Shown here: positions 25,929 to 35,145 of the stretch, in pieces
Layout of the letters: each line of letters starts with the position of its first letter
Numbering within the stretch: the stretch's first letter is position 1
Made by a program: the position numbers and the translations under genes
The notes under the pieces: generated by a model
What the model saw: only the letters and a program-made list of their open reading frames with translations
What the model was told of the DNA's origin: nothing
Databases searched by the model: none
NCBI GenBank assembly: GCA_018242445.1
Contig: JAFEBW010000053.1
Span: 1-64,000 of the forward strand
Length of the DNA: 64,000 bases
Reading direction: 5' to 3'
DNA from: Pseudomonadota bacterium
GTDB lineage: Bacteria > Pseudomonadota > Gammaproteobacteria > Xanthomonadales > Xanthomonadaceae

Positions 25929-27268
25929 CGGGACGCCCGCGCGCCATCGTCGGAGATTTTTCCGCGCGGCGTTCGATGCGTGGACAGGCGATGGGCGAAA
26001 CCATCGTGGTGGCGCTGTTCTTCCTGGTGCCGCTGTTCCTGATGATCGTGCTGATCGGCAAGTTCATCAACATGCGCTCCACGACCTTGCAGGCGGCCCG
26101 CTACACGGCCTTCGAGCGCACCGTCTACAGCGCTTCGGGCAACGAACGCGACGCCACCATGGCGCAACTGACCGATGCGCAGTTGGCCAATGCGGTGCGA
26201 ATGCGGTTCTTCAGCGGCAACTTCAATGCGATCACGCAGGCGCAGAACAATTCGGCCGGGGCGTTCGCCAACAACCCGCTGTGGGTGGATCAGGGCGGCA
26301 ACCAGCTGGTCGGCAATGCGGCCGACGTGACCGCCACGGCGGTCGGCAACGGCGAGCCGAACAGCTTCGCATCCGACGCGCTGCTCGGGGTAACCCTGCA
26401 ACCCTTGCGCAACCTGGTCGGGCTGGGGTTTTCGCTGACCATGGACAAGTACTACACCGCGGCGGTCGCGGTGCAGCCGAAGCTGCCGGTCGGCCCGACC
26501 GATTACATCGCCATGCTCGACGGCCTGCCGTTGACGTTTTCCGCGCGCGACACCCTGCTGGCCGACGGCTGGAGCGCCTCGGACGAAGCCTACGAGCGCT
26601 GTCAGGCGGCCACCGCGGTGCCCACCTCGGTGCTGGGCACGGCCACCAGCAACTGCCCCTCGCGGCCCAAGGCGCTGGCGGCGATCGGCAACCTGTACAA
26701 GTCGGTTCAATCCATCCTCGGCTACATCATTCCGGATCTGTCGGCGAGCAGCAAAGGCCCGCCGGGTTTCGGCTACATCGACGTGACCGATCCGGGCTCG
26801 GTGCCGGCCGACCGGCTGAAGAACTACACCCCGCCGGCCAGCGGCGGCGGCCCCACGCCTCCGTCGCAAATCAACCAGATCATCCAGCAGTACACCGCGG
26901 CGGGCTTCACCCTCGTGAGCCAGACCACGCAGGCCGATGGTTCCGTGGTGCTGGTGTTCCAGAAGGGCAGCGCGACCTCCACGGTGACGGTGAGCCCGTC
27001 GGGCGCGGTGACCGTGGGCAGCGCGCTGTCGGTGCCGGGCAAACCCTATGCCGCGTGGCAGAACTATTCGGCCAGCCTGACGCAGGCCGGTTACGCCTTC
27101 TCCAACGTGCGCTACGTGTGCGCCGGCAACACGACCTGCGCCGCCGGCCAGCAAGCCAGCGCGATCGAGGTGGATGCGGTGGCGACGATCGCCGGCGGCT
27201 CGTCGATGACGATCACGGTCAAACCCGATCCAGCCAACCCCGGCAACTCGATCATCACCACCGGTTGA
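25925..27268 (+). CDS. TadE-like pseudopilin-type protein
   Basis: A 447-residue protein starting at GTG 25925, overlapping the previous stop (GTGA); ATG 25976 is the alternative. The N-terminal RGQAMGETIVVALFFLVPLF has the TadE-type prepilin site with Glu at +5 and then one hydrophobic helix. The next part (QAARYTAFERTVYSASG) resembles TadE proteins. The large C-terminal region is Ser/Thr/Gly-rich with a proline-rich linker, and ends in beta-rich sequence with two cysteines (YVCAGNTTCAAG). It may be a minor subunit or adhesive tip; that is inference. Confidence 0.7.
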   Translation: MTGRPRAIVGDFSARRSMRGQAMGETIVVALFFLVPLFLMIVLIGKFINMRSTTLQAARYTAFERTVYSASGNERDATMAQLTDAQLANAVRMRFFSGNFNAITQAQNNSAGAFANNPLWVDQGGNQLVGNAADVTATAVGNGEPNSFASDALLGVTLQPLRNLVGLGFSLTMDKYYTAAVAVQPKLPVGPTDYIAMLDGLPLTFSARDTLLADGWSASDEAYERCQAATAVPTSVLGTATSNCPSRPKALAAIGNLYKSVQSILGYIIPDLSASSKGPPGFGYIDVTDPGSVPADRLKNYTPPASGGGPTPPSQINQIIQQYTAAGFTLVSQTTQADGSVVLVFQKGSATSTVTVSPSGAVTVGSALSVPGKPYAAWQNYSASLTQAGYAFSNVRYVCAGNTTCAAGQQASAIEVDAVATIAGGSSMTITVKPDPANPGNSIITTG

Positions 27269-27276
27269 CCGTCGCC

Positions 27277-27996
27277 ATGCACCGTCCCCACGCCCACTCG
27301 CATCCAACCCTGGCCACCTTGCGGCGGGTTGCGGCGTGGACGGCGCTGGCCGCATCGGCAGCCCACGCAACGGCGGTTCCGCAGGTCGAATGCCGGGCGT
27401 TGCCCACGCCGGCGCATACCGTGCAGCAGGTCGTCGCGCCGCGGATCATCGTCGACGGCCGCCCGATGAGCATCGTGGCCGCCAGCAGCACCATGGCCCC
27501 GGAAGCGTTCGCGCAGTTCTACAAGACCTTGTGGAAAGGCCAGCCGAACCGGCCGGCGTTCGTGGAAAACACCATCGGCCCGTGGGACGTGGTCGCGCAC
27601 CAGCAGGATCAGTGCTTCTACACGGTGCAAATCCGGCCCGACGGCAAGGGCGGAAGCGGCGCCCTGCTCGGGATCGGCGCGCTCGACCAGGACTTCGGCA
27701 TGGGCGCGCCGGATTTCCCGGCACCGGGCGATGCCGAACCGCTGACGCACATGCTCAGCAAGGACGGCGTCCGCTCCGGCGACACCTGGCTGCTGTACAG
27801 CAACAACGTGCCGACCGCGGTGGTGGGCTGGTACACGCACACCATGCAAGCCTACGGCTGGCACCCGGACATGCCGCCGGGCAACGGCCCGACCGGCACC
27901 GTGCTGATGTTCAGCAAGGGCCACCGGCATGCCGGGATCGTGGTGTCGCCGCTCAACACCGGGGCCACGATCACCTTGACGGTGATGTCGCCATGA
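27277..27996 (+). CDS. Exported protein of unknown function in the pilus operon
   Basis: A 239-residue protein with a signal peptide ending near HATA. I recognise no domain. The sequence has a regular mixed composition with motifs such as GWYTHTMQAYGWHPDMPP, ending in a beta-strand-rich tail (HAGIVVSPLNTGATITLTVM). The ATG is 8 nt after the TadE-like stop, and the gene's own stop overlaps the next start (ATGA), so it belongs to the pilus transcript. It could be a periplasmic assembly factor or minor surface component. Confidence 0.75.
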   Translation: MHRPHAHSHPTLATLRRVAAWTALAASAAHATAVPQVECRALPTPAHTVQQVVAPRIIVDGRPMSIVAASSTMAPEAFAQFYKTLWKGQPNRPAFVENTIGPWDVVAHQQDQCFYTVQIRPDGKGGSGALLGIGALDQDFGMGAPDFPAPGDAEPLTHMLSKDGVRSGDTWLLYSNNVPTAVVGWYTHTMQAYGWHPDMPPGNGPTGTVLMFSKGHRHAGIVVSPLNTGATITLTVMSP

Positions 27997-28223
27997 GTCG
28001 ATTCCGGCACGCCCCGACCGCGCCGCGCGGCCTGGCGCGCGCCCGGCAGCGCGGACAGGCGATGGTCGAATACATCGTGGCCGCATTGGCGGTGCTGATC
28101 CTGCTGGCAGTCGTCCCGATCCCCGGACTGGCCGGGTCGGGCGGAAAGTCGGTGATCGCATTGTTGATCGACGCGCTGCACTCGTGGTGGATGAACTTCA
28201 CCTTCCTGCTTTCCCTGCCATAA
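27993..28223 (+). CDS. Second small Flp-type pilin-like protein
   Basis: A 76-residue protein. RGQAMVEYIVAALAVLILLA gives a class IVb prepilin site (cleavage before Q, Glu-Tyr at +5/+6) and one helix. The mature tail is short and hydrophobic, ending LHSWWMNFTFLLSLP, unlike the hydrophilic tail of the main pilin at 24009. It is thus more likely a minor pilin or an initiator of assembly. Start codon overlaps the previous stop. Confidence 0.78.
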   Translation: MSRFRHAPTAPRGLARARQRGQAMVEYIVAALAVLILLAVVPIPGLAGSGGKSVIALLIDALHSWWMNFTFLLSLP

Positions 28224-28233
28224 GCCCCCGGAC

Positions 28234-29259
28234 ATGCGCCTACCTCAAGTCAACAGATATGTCGGCATGCTGCTGATCGCCATCTTCCTGGCGATCGTGT
28301 CGGTCACCCTGATCGTGCGTTATCTGCACCAGACCCGATCGCAATATCAGGCCGAGTTGCAGCAGAAGCTGTCGCAGGGCACGGTGCAGGTGGTCGTCCC
28401 CAGCATGGATCTGCCGCCCGGCACGCTGGCCAACGACCAGAACATGTCGGTGCGGCCGTTCCCGAAGGATCTGCTGTATCCGGACACGATCCTGGTGAAG
28501 GACTGGCCGCAATTTTCCGGACGCGCGTTGCGCCGGCCGGTCGCCGCCGGCAAGCCGCTGCTGTCGAGCTATTTCGACAAGCTCGAAGTGTCGGATTTCG
28601 CGTCCCTGCTGCCGCAGGGCACGCGCGCGGTGACGATCTCGGTCGATGAAATCAATGCGGTGGCCGGCCTGTTGCGGGCCGGAGACCACATCGACATCCT
28701 GCTGGCCACCTCGCGCACCGGCGACGACGGCGTGGAGGACAAGGAAATCCTGCCGGTGTTGCAGCGTGTGCTGGTGCTGGCAACCGGCAACGACCTGGGC
28801 TACAGCGAGGGCTTGCCCAAGCCCGGCGAGAACCTGTCCAGCCAGTTCGGCACGATCACCCTGCAGCTGACCGCCGACCAGGCATCCGAGTTGATGCTGG
28901 CGCATCAGATGGGGACTTTGCGGGTGGCGCTGACACCCGGGGCCGAGCCGCTACCCGGCACACCGGACATGCCACGGCAGAACAGCATCGACCTGCTGGC
29001 CAGGCTGGCGGGCGACGAGGTATCGCGGGCCAGGGGCATCGGGCCCGTGCAATTCATCATCGGCGCCGGCGGCGAGGTCACCCAGCAGGTGATGTATACC
29101 GGCACGGCGCCCGCGGCCGCCAGGCCGGCGGCGGAGCCAGCCAGGCCCCTGCCGCCGGATCAGGTCCAGGAAGGCGCCAAGGCCCTGCTGCGCGCCCTGC
29201 TCCAGAACAATCCGGCTACGCCCACACCTTCCGGGCCCGGCGCACTGGACAGCCATTGA
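28234..29259 (+). CDS. cpaB: Flp pilus assembly protein CpaB/RcpC
   Basis: A 341-residue inner-membrane-anchored periplasmic protein. One N-terminal transmembrane segment (residues about 10-28) precedes an SAF domain (VVVPSMDLPPGTLANDQNM...GRALRRPVAAGKPLLSSYF) and a second domain starting at TRAVTISVDEINAVAGLLRAG. CpaB proteins are thought to bind peptidoglycan and stabilise the secretin. The Pro-rich C-terminal tail is variable. It precedes the secretin gene by 36 nt. Confidence 0.9.
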   Translation: MRLPQVNRYVGMLLIAIFLAIVSVTLIVRYLHQTRSQYQAELQQKLSQGTVQVVVPSMDLPPGTLANDQNMSVRPFPKDLLYPDTILVKDWPQFSGRALRRPVAAGKPLLSSYFDKLEVSDFASLLPQGTRAVTISVDEINAVAGLLRAGDHIDILLATSRTGDDGVEDKEILPVLQRVLVLATGNDLGYSEGLPKPGENLSSQFGTITLQLTADQASELMLAHQMGTLRVALTPGAEPLPGTPDMPRQNSIDLLARLAGDEVSRARGIGPVQFIIGAGGEVTQQVMYTGTAPAAARPAAEPARPLPPDQVQEGAKALLRALLQNNPATPTPSGPGALDSH

Positions 29260-29295
29260 CGCCTCCACGACTGCATTCAAGGGACGACCTGCACG

Positions 29296-30903
29296 ATGAA
29301 ACGATCCACACGATGGGTATTGGGCGCGGCCGTGGCGACGCTGCTGGCTGCGCTGCCCGCCGCCGCCGGCACCGCGGCCATCGCCGCCCCCGCCGGCGAT
29401 GCTGTTTCCGGCACCGCGGCCGCGGGCGAGCTGGTGCTGTACGCCGGCGAGGTCAAGGTCTTGCACCTGCGCCACGTCAAGCGCGTGGCGCTGGGCAACG
29501 GCAAGCTGGTGTCGGTGCAGCAGGCAGGCGATGACCTGATCCTGATCGGCCAGGCCGCCGGCGCGACCAACCTGTTGCTGTGGCATGCCGACGGCGGCAT
29601 GCAGGCCTTCAACATCATCGTGACCGCGCAGGATGCGCGTGAGGCCGCACAAAGCCTCGCCGGTGCGCTCGCCTCGATTCCCGGCTTGACCGTCGCCAAC
29701 ACCACCGGCCACGTCGTCCTGACCGGCGACCTCACGCCCGAGGACTACAAACGGGTCGAGCAGATCGCGCAGACGGTGCCGGGCATCATCAATCTCACGC
29801 ACCCGGGCACGGTGGACATGCAGCGCATGGTCTACCTCGACGTGCAGGTGGTGGATTTCAAGAAATCCGCGCTGCGCAACATCGGCATCGATTGGCAGAA
29901 GGCCGTCGCCGGGCCGGGCCTGGGGATCGTCAAGGACTGGCGCACCAACCCGTATTTCCGGCTCGGCGACCTCACCCAGGGCGGCAATCCGAACAATGCG
30001 CTGCAAGGCCCCGGCGGCAACCTCACCGGGCTGCCTCTGCACGTGCCGTTCTCCGAATATTTCGGCATCACCAGCTCGCTGTCCTCGGTGATCAACCTGG
30101 CCGCGCAAAAGGGCGATGCCTACGTGCTGGCCAACCCGCAACTGAGCACGCGCAGCGAGGGCACGGCGAGCTTTCTCGCCGGCGGGCAGATCCCGATCCC
30201 GATCACCTCCGTGCTGGGCCAGAGCACGGTGCAGTACAAGGACTACGGCGTGCATCTGGACATCAAACCCGTCGCCGACGCGCACGGCAACGTGCTGGCC
30301 GACATCGACACCGAGGTCAGCCAGATCGACCCGTCGGTGACCATCCAGGGCTTCCCCGGTTTCCTGACGCGCAAGACCAGTTCCGTGGTCAACGTCAAGA
30401 GCGGGCAGACGATCGTGTTGTCCGGGCTGGTGCAGGCCGGTGGTGCCCACTCGATCGACAAGTTCCCGTGGCTGGGCGATGTCCCGATCCTGGGCAACCT
30501 GTTCCGCGACAAGAATTTCAGCGCCAACAAGTCGGAGCTGGTGATCTTCGTGACCCCGCAGATCATCGAGCCGGGTTCGCCGGTCGATCGCGAGATGATC
30601 GACCGCGGCACCCGGATGATCCACGACTTCGACCGCCAGTACGGCAACGGCATCGACATGCCGGGCTTCGGCATCGGCCCGGGATCCCATCCGCGGCAGG
30701 AACGGGAAGCGGAGGAACGCATTCCGGCCGCGACGCCAGCGCCGCCGCCACCGGCAGCGATGACGGCGGTCAGGCCGACGGCCACGACTGCCGGCGCGAA
30801 CCCCGGCGCACGAGGGTCGGCAAGCGCGCCCACGCCCGCAACGACCCTGCACGCAGCCCCGGACGCCGCACCCGCGGCCACGGGCCCTGCCAAGCGGCAG
30901 TGA
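29296..30903 (+). CDS. cpaC: Flp pilus secretin CpaC/RcpA
   Basis: A 535-residue outer-membrane channel protein. It has a signal peptide, an N-terminal pilus-and-secretion domain (GEVKVLHLRHVKRVALGNGK), a BON-like segment (residues about 118-175) and the secretin core to about residue 440 (ANPQLSTRSEGTASFLAGGQ, TIVLSGLVQAGG, DVPILGNLFR, ELVIFVTPQII). The C-terminal 80 residues are Ala/Pro-rich. Such proteins form the 12-15-mer pore through which the Flp pilus exits. Confidence 0.94.
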   Translation: MKRSTRWVLGAAVATLLAALPAAAGTAAIAAPAGDAVSGTAAAGELVLYAGEVKVLHLRHVKRVALGNGKLVSVQQAGDDLILIGQAAGATNLLLWHADGGMQAFNIIVTAQDAREAAQSLAGALASIPGLTVANTTGHVVLTGDLTPEDYKRVEQIAQTVPGIINLTHPGTVDMQRMVYLDVQVVDFKKSALRNIGIDWQKAVAGPGLGIVKDWRTNPYFRLGDLTQGGNPNNALQGPGGNLTGLPLHVPFSEYFGITSSLSSVINLAAQKGDAYVLANPQLSTRSEGTASFLAGGQIPIPITSVLGQSTVQYKDYGVHLDIKPVADAHGNVLADIDTEVSQIDPSVTIQGFPGFLTRKTSSVVNVKSGQTIVLSGLVQAGGAHSIDKFPWLGDVPILGNLFRDKNFSANKSELVIFVTPQIIEPGSPVDREMIDRGTRMIHDFDRQYGNGIDMPGFGIGPGSHPRQEREAEERIPAATPAPPPPAAMTAVRPTATTAGANPGARGSASAPTPATTLHAAPDAAPAATGPAKRQ

Positions 30904-30910
30904 CCCCGCC

Positions 30911-32605
30911 ATGTTCCAGGTAACCGTCTCCAATTCCCGCGGCAAGGTGCAATCGATCAACTGCAACGCGCCGATCTGCGCGATCGGCAAGTCGGTCGAG
31001 AACCTCGTCGTGCTGCAGGGCTGGGACGTGGCGCGTACGCACGCGGTGCTGGTCGTGCAGGATGACGGCGTCCACGTCCGCGACGAGGGCAGCCGCGCCG
31101 GCACCACGGTCAATGCGCACCGGATCTCGCGCAGCTACGGTCCGTTGCAGCCCGACGACGTGGTCGGGATCGGCAGTTACCGCATCCAGGCCGTGCTGCA
31201 GAAGGAAGTCGCGGGCGTGGCGGCATCCGCAACACCGGCGCCCGCGCTGCCGGCGAGCGGCCCGTCGCTCGCACGCGCGCCGGCACCCGAGCCTGCGGCC
31301 GCCGCAGGCCACCATTTCGATCAGGGCGAGTATGCGGTGCTGCGGATCATCCACGACCGCATCATTTCCCGCATGGACTTTCGCCGGCTGGACGTGACGC
31401 GCCTGAGCGAAGTCGAGCTGCGGGCCAAGACCCGCGAGCTGATCGACGAGATCATCAACGAGGATCCCGGCCTGATCGGCGCCTACGACCGCAACCAGTT
31501 GGCGCGCAACGCGCTCAACGAGGCGATCGGGCTGGGCCCGCTGGAGGTGCTGCTGGCCGACGAGAGCATCAGCGAGGTGATGGTCAATGGCTTCGACCAG
31601 GTGTTCATCGAACGCGCTGGCCGGCTGGAACCGGCGCCGGTGGTGTTTTCCAGCGACAAGGCCGTGCTCTCGGCCATCGAGCGCATCGTGACGCCGCTGG
31701 GCCGGCGCATCGACGAGGGCTCGCCGATGGTCGATGCCCGCCTGCGCGACGGCTCGCGCGTCAACGCGGTGATCCCGCCGCTGGCGCTGAAAGGCCCCTC
31801 CATCACCATCCGCAAGTTCGCCAAGCGCAAGCTGGTCGCCAAGGATCTGGTCGACTTCGGCTCGGCCAGCGTGGACATGATGAACTTCCTGCGCCTGTGC
31901 GTGGAGCAACGGCGCAACGTGGTGATCTCCGGCGGCACCGGCTCGGGCAAGACCACGCTCCTCAACATCCTGTCCAACTTCATTCCCGACCGCGAGCGCG
32001 TGATCACCGTCGAGGACGCCGCCGAGCTGCGGCTGGGCATGAACAACCTGGTGTCGCTGGAATCGCGCCCTGCCAACATCGAGGGCAAGGGCGCGGTGAC
32101 GATCCGCGACCTGGTGCGCAACTGCCTGCGCATGCGCCCGGATCGCATCGTGGTCGGCGAATGCCGCGGCGGCGAGGCGCTGGACATGCTGCAGGCGATG
32201 AACACCGGCCACGACGGCTCGCTGACCACGGTGCACGCCAATGCGCCGCGCGACACCCTGGCGCGACTGGAAGTGATGGTGTTGATGGCCGGCATGGATC
32301 TGCCGGTGCTGGCGATCCGCCAGCAGGTGTCCTCGGCGATCAACATCATCGTCCAGCAGAACCGGATGTCCGACGGCAGCCGCAAGATCACCCACATCAC
32401 CGAGGTGTGCGGGATGGAGAACGGCGTGATCCAGTTGCAGGACATCTTCCAGTTCAGGCAGCACGGGTTCGATTCCGAACGCCGGGTGATCGGGGAGTAC
32501 GCGGCCACCGGGCGCGTGCCGGAGTTCTACGAGGAACTGGGCGCGCGCGGCATCGAAATCGATCGGACCTTGTTCTTCGCCAAATCCGGCGGCCGCCACG
32601 CATGA
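30911..32605 (+). CDS. cpaF: FHA-domain-fused CpaF/TadA pilus ATPase
   Basis: A 564-residue hexameric secretion ATPase. Residues 1-98 form an FHA domain (AIGKSVENLVVL, then ARTHAVLV and SRAGTTVNAHRI, the phosphothreonine-binding loops). After a Pro/Ala linker comes the CpaF core, with Walker A GGTGSGKT at residues 341-348, the Asp/His boxes, and RPDRIVVGECRGGEALDMLQ. Ordinary CpaF proteins have no FHA domain. TadZ/CpaE, which normally localises the ATPase, is not found in this locus, so FHA may replace it. Stop overlaps tadB (ATGA). Confidence 0.93.
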   Translation: MFQVTVSNSRGKVQSINCNAPICAIGKSVENLVVLQGWDVARTHAVLVVQDDGVHVRDEGSRAGTTVNAHRISRSYGPLQPDDVVGIGSYRIQAVLQKEVAGVAASATPAPALPASGPSLARAPAPEPAAAAGHHFDQGEYAVLRIIHDRIISRMDFRRLDVTRLSEVELRAKTRELIDEIINEDPGLIGAYDRNQLARNALNEAIGLGPLEVLLADESISEVMVNGFDQVFIERAGRLEPAPVVFSSDKAVLSAIERIVTPLGRRIDEGSPMVDARLRDGSRVNAVIPPLALKGPSITIRKFAKRKLVAKDLVDFGSASVDMMNFLRLCVEQRRNVVISGGTGSGKTTLLNILSNFIPDRERVITVEDAAELRLGMNNLVSLESRPANIEGKGAVTIRDLVRNCLRMRPDRIVVGECRGGEALDMLQAMNTGHDGSLTTVHANAPRDTLARLEVMVLMAGMDLPVLAIRQQVSSAINIIVQQNRMSDGSRKITHITEVCGMENGVIQLQDIFQFRQHGFDSERRVIGEYAATGRVPEFYEELGARGIEIDRTLFFAKSGGRHA

Positions 32606-33450
32606 TGATCGCGGCCATCATCCTGACCGTGGCGGCCACCCTGATCCTGCTGGGATGGCTGGCATTGCTGTTCATGGGCCAGCTCGCCGACCGCCAGGTC
32701 GAGCGCCTCAAGGGCACCACCGAACGCGACCTGGCCGACCTGTTCGTGTTCGTGGACTACCGCAAGCTGGCGGCGGTGTATTTCTTCGGCTTCATCGCCG
32801 TGCCGGCACTGGTGTGGCTGCTCACCGGCAACCTGTTCTTCACCGCGCTCAGCCTGCCGGTACCGATCCTGGCGCCCAAGCTCATCGTGGATTTCGTGCG
32901 CAAACGGCGCATGGAGAAATTCCGCCTCCAGTTGCCCGACGCGCTGGCGGTCATGGCCAGTTCGCTGCGCGCCGGCGCCAGCCTCATGACCACCCTGGAA
33001 AATCTCGCCAAGGAAGCCCGGCCGCCGCTGTCGCAGGAGTTTTCGCTGTTGCTGCGCAATCAGCGCATCGGCATGAGCTTCGAGGACGCACTGAACAAGA
33101 TGGAAGAGCGCGTCCCGCTGGAGGAGATGGGGCTGTTCGCCGCCGGCGTGCGCATTTCCCGCGAGACCGGCGGCAACCTCGGCGAAATGCTCGACTCGCT
33201 GGCCGGCACCCTGACCCGCACCCTGCAGATCGAAGGCAAGATCCGCAGCCTGACCTCGCTGGGCAAGATCCAGGGCCTGGTGATGACCGCCCTGCCGCCC
33301 CTGATGATCGTCGTGCTGTCCCAATTGCAGCCGCGCGAGATGCACCCGCTGTTCACCACCCTGCAAGGCTACATGACGCTCGGCGTGATCGCCGTGATGG
33401 AGCTGTTGGGCTACCTCGGCATCCGGAAAATCACCAACATCGACGTATGA
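32602..33450 (+). CDS. tadB: Flp pilus platform protein TadB
   Basis: A 282-residue inner-membrane protein of the GspF family. Transmembrane segments are at the N-terminus (residues about 4-26), about 55-90 and near the C-terminus (VMTALPPLMIVVLSQL, MTLGVIAVMELLGYLG). The cytoplasmic GspF helical domain (LPDALAVMASSLRAGASLMT...GVRISRETGGNLGEML) should contact CpaF. It overlaps cpaF and tadC by four nucleotides on each side. Confidence 0.92.
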   Translation: MMIAAIILTVAATLILLGWLALLFMGQLADRQVERLKGTTERDLADLFVFVDYRKLAAVYFFGFIAVPALVWLLTGNLFFTALSLPVPILAPKLIVDFVRKRRMEKFRLQLPDALAVMASSLRAGASLMTTLENLAKEARPPLSQEFSLLLRNQRIGMSFEDALNKMEERVPLEEMGLFAAGVRISRETGGNLGEMLDSLAGTLTRTLQIEGKIRSLTSLGKIQGLVMTALPPLMIVVLSQLQPREMHPLFTTLQGYMTLGVIAVMELLGYLGIRKITNIDV

Positions 33451-34325
33451 TCCTGATCGTCCTCATCTGCCTGCTGGTGATCGCGAGCATCGTCCTGCTG
33501 ATCTGGGCGCTCGCGGGATTGCACTGGGAGATGCCGGAGGAAGACCGCCTGTATCTGGACCCGCTGCCGCGCATCCTGCGGGCGATCTGGCCGCTGGTTC
33601 GCTTCGTGTCCACCTACATCGGCTCGCGCCTGCCCACGCCGGTGCTGGAAGGCGTGTACGTGCGGATCGCGCGCTCGGGCGCCAATTACATGCTCACCGC
33701 CGAAGAGTTCTGCTCGGTGATGCTGATCGGGTCGGTGGCGGTCGGCGGCCTGATCTGGCTCGGCGTGCGCGAGACCGGCCCGACCCTCGCGTACTCGCTC
33801 ACCGCGTTCGGCATCGCGCTGGGCCTGTTTTATCCGGTGATGTGGCTCAACCGACGCTACACGACACGGCGCAAGTCGATCCTCAGGGAACTGCCGATTT
33901 TTCTCGATTACATCGTGCTGGGCATGGAGGCGGGACTGAACTTCACCAATGCCATGGCGCAGACCATCGAGAAAGGCCCGACCGGCGCGCTGCGCCAGGA
34001 GTTCTTCCTCGTGCTGCGCGACATTCGCGCCGGCCTGAACCGGTCCGACGCGCTGCGGCGCATGGACGAGCGGCTCACCATTCCCGAGGTGTCCTCGTTC
34101 GTGTCGGCGATCATCCAGGCCGAACAGGTCGGCGCCAGCGTGGGCAAGGTGCTGCGGCTGCAAGCCGAGCGCCGCCGCAACGAGCGCTTCCAGCGCGCCG
34201 AGAAGATGGCCATGGAAGCGCCGGTCAAATTGCTGTTCCCGCTGGTGATGTTCATCTTTCCGACCACCTTCATCGTGCTGGCGTTTCCGATCCTCATGAT
34301 GATCAGCGAGCAGGGGTTGTTTTGA
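33447..34325 (+). CDS. tadC: Flp pilus platform protein TadC
   Basis: A 292-residue partner of TadB. Helices are at residues about 1-24, 92-135 and 265-288. The GspF domain LPIFLDYIVLGMEAGLNFTN through AIIQAEQVGASVGKVLRLQA is typical. TadB and TadC together form the heteromeric platform that extrudes pilins. Starts within the tadB stop (ATGA) and its own stop overlaps the TTG start proposed for the next gene. Confidence 0.92.
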   Translation: MILIVLICLLVIASIVLLIWALAGLHWEMPEEDRLYLDPLPRILRAIWPLVRFVSTYIGSRLPTPVLEGVYVRIARSGANYMLTAEEFCSVMLIGSVAVGGLIWLGVRETGPTLAYSLTAFGIALGLFYPVMWLNRRYTTRRKSILRELPIFLDYIVLGMEAGLNFTNAMAQTIEKGPTGALRQEFFLVLRDIRAGLNRSDALRRMDERLTIPEVSSFVSAIIQAEQVGASVGKVLRLQAERRRNERFQRAEKMAMEAPVKLLFPLVMFIFPTTFIVLAFPILMMISEQGLF

Positions 34326-34678
34326 AGATCGCCACGCTCATGTCCGAAGACCGCGTCGTCGCCGAGCGCCTGCTGGTGACGCGCGGGCCGCTGGAGCGCA
34401 TGCGCGGGCTGCTGTGGCGAGCGCCGCTGCAGGACGGCGAGGCGATGTACTTCGCCCATTGCAATGCGGTGCACACCGTGGGCATGCGCCATGCCATCGA
34501 CGTGGTGTTCCTCGACGCTTCCGGAGAAGTCCTGCGGGTGGTCGACACCCTGCGGCCGCTGCGCATGGCAGCCTGCCTGCGCGCGCAGGCGACGGTGGAG
34601 CTGGCGGCCGGCCAGTGCGCGCGCATCGGCATCGCGCCGCGCCAGCGGCTGCGCGTGAGCGGGGAGACATCCGCATGA
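34322..34678 (+). CDS. DUF192 family protein
   Basis: A roughly 118-residue beta-barrel protein of the DUF192 family (VTRGPLERMRGLLWRAPLQD, YFAHCNAVHTVGMRHAIDVVF, AGQCARIGI). A TTG start at 34322 overlaps the tadC stop (TTGA) and has AGGGG five nucleotides before it; ATG 34340 is the alternative. DUF192 function is unresolved. It lacks a signal peptide, unlike many DUF192 proteins. Translational coupling to tadC and to the next gene suggests a role tied to the pilus. Confidence 0.8.
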   Translation: MKIATLMSEDRVVAERLLVTRGPLERMRGLLWRAPLQDGEAMYFAHCNAVHTVGMRHAIDVVFLDASGEVLRVVDTLRPLRMAACLRAQATVELAAGQCARIGIAPRQRLRVSGETSA

Positions 34679-35145
34679 AAGCCCGCATCGTCGGCCTGCT
34701 GGTCTGTGCCGGGATCGCCATCGCCGGCAGCGCCCGCGCGGCGGATCCAGCGGCCGCGCCCGCCCCGGCGCTGCGCGCGCAGGCCGAAGCGGCGTATGCG
34801 CGCGGCGATGCGGCCGGCGCGTTGTCCGCCTACCAGCAACTGGTCGGGCATGGCGCGGGGGACGCGCAGACATGGACGCGGATCGGCAATCTGGAATGGC
34901 TGCAGGACGCCCCCGCCGCAGCCACCGCCGCCTTCGAGATGGCGGTGCGGCTGGACCCGAAGGCCACCGAGGCCTGGCACAACCTGGCGATCATCCGGAT
35001 GCGGCAGGCGCAGGCCATGCTCGCCGCCGAACGCACGTCCTTGCCGCCGGGCAGCGCACGCACCGCCGCCATCGCCTGCGAGCAAACCCTGCTCGCCTCG
35101 ATGCTGCACGAGGAAGGTTCCGGAACAGCGGAGTGCACCCGATGA
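34675..35145 (+). CDS. TadD-like TPR protein
   Basis: A 156-residue exported protein with a signal peptide ending SARA. About two tetratricopeptide repeats (LRAQAEAAYARGDAAGALSA, TEAWHNLAIIRMRQAQAML) follow. TadD proteins are TPR lipoproteins that help secretin assembly; this one has no clear lipobox Cys at the cleavage site. Overlaps both neighbours by four nucleotides. Confidence 0.75.
   Translation: MKARIVGLLVCAGIAIAGSARAADPAAAPAPALRAQAEAAYARGDAAGALSAYQQLVGHGAGDAQTWTRIGNLEWLQDAPAAATAAFEMAVRLDPKATEAWHNLAIIRMRQAQAMLAAERTSLPPGSARTAAIACEQTLLASMLHEEGSGTAECTR

Noticed and set aside
32440..32500. GGTTCGATTCC-like string resembling a tRNA T-arm
   Set aside because: It lies inside the cpaF coding sequence and no cloverleaf can be drawn around it.
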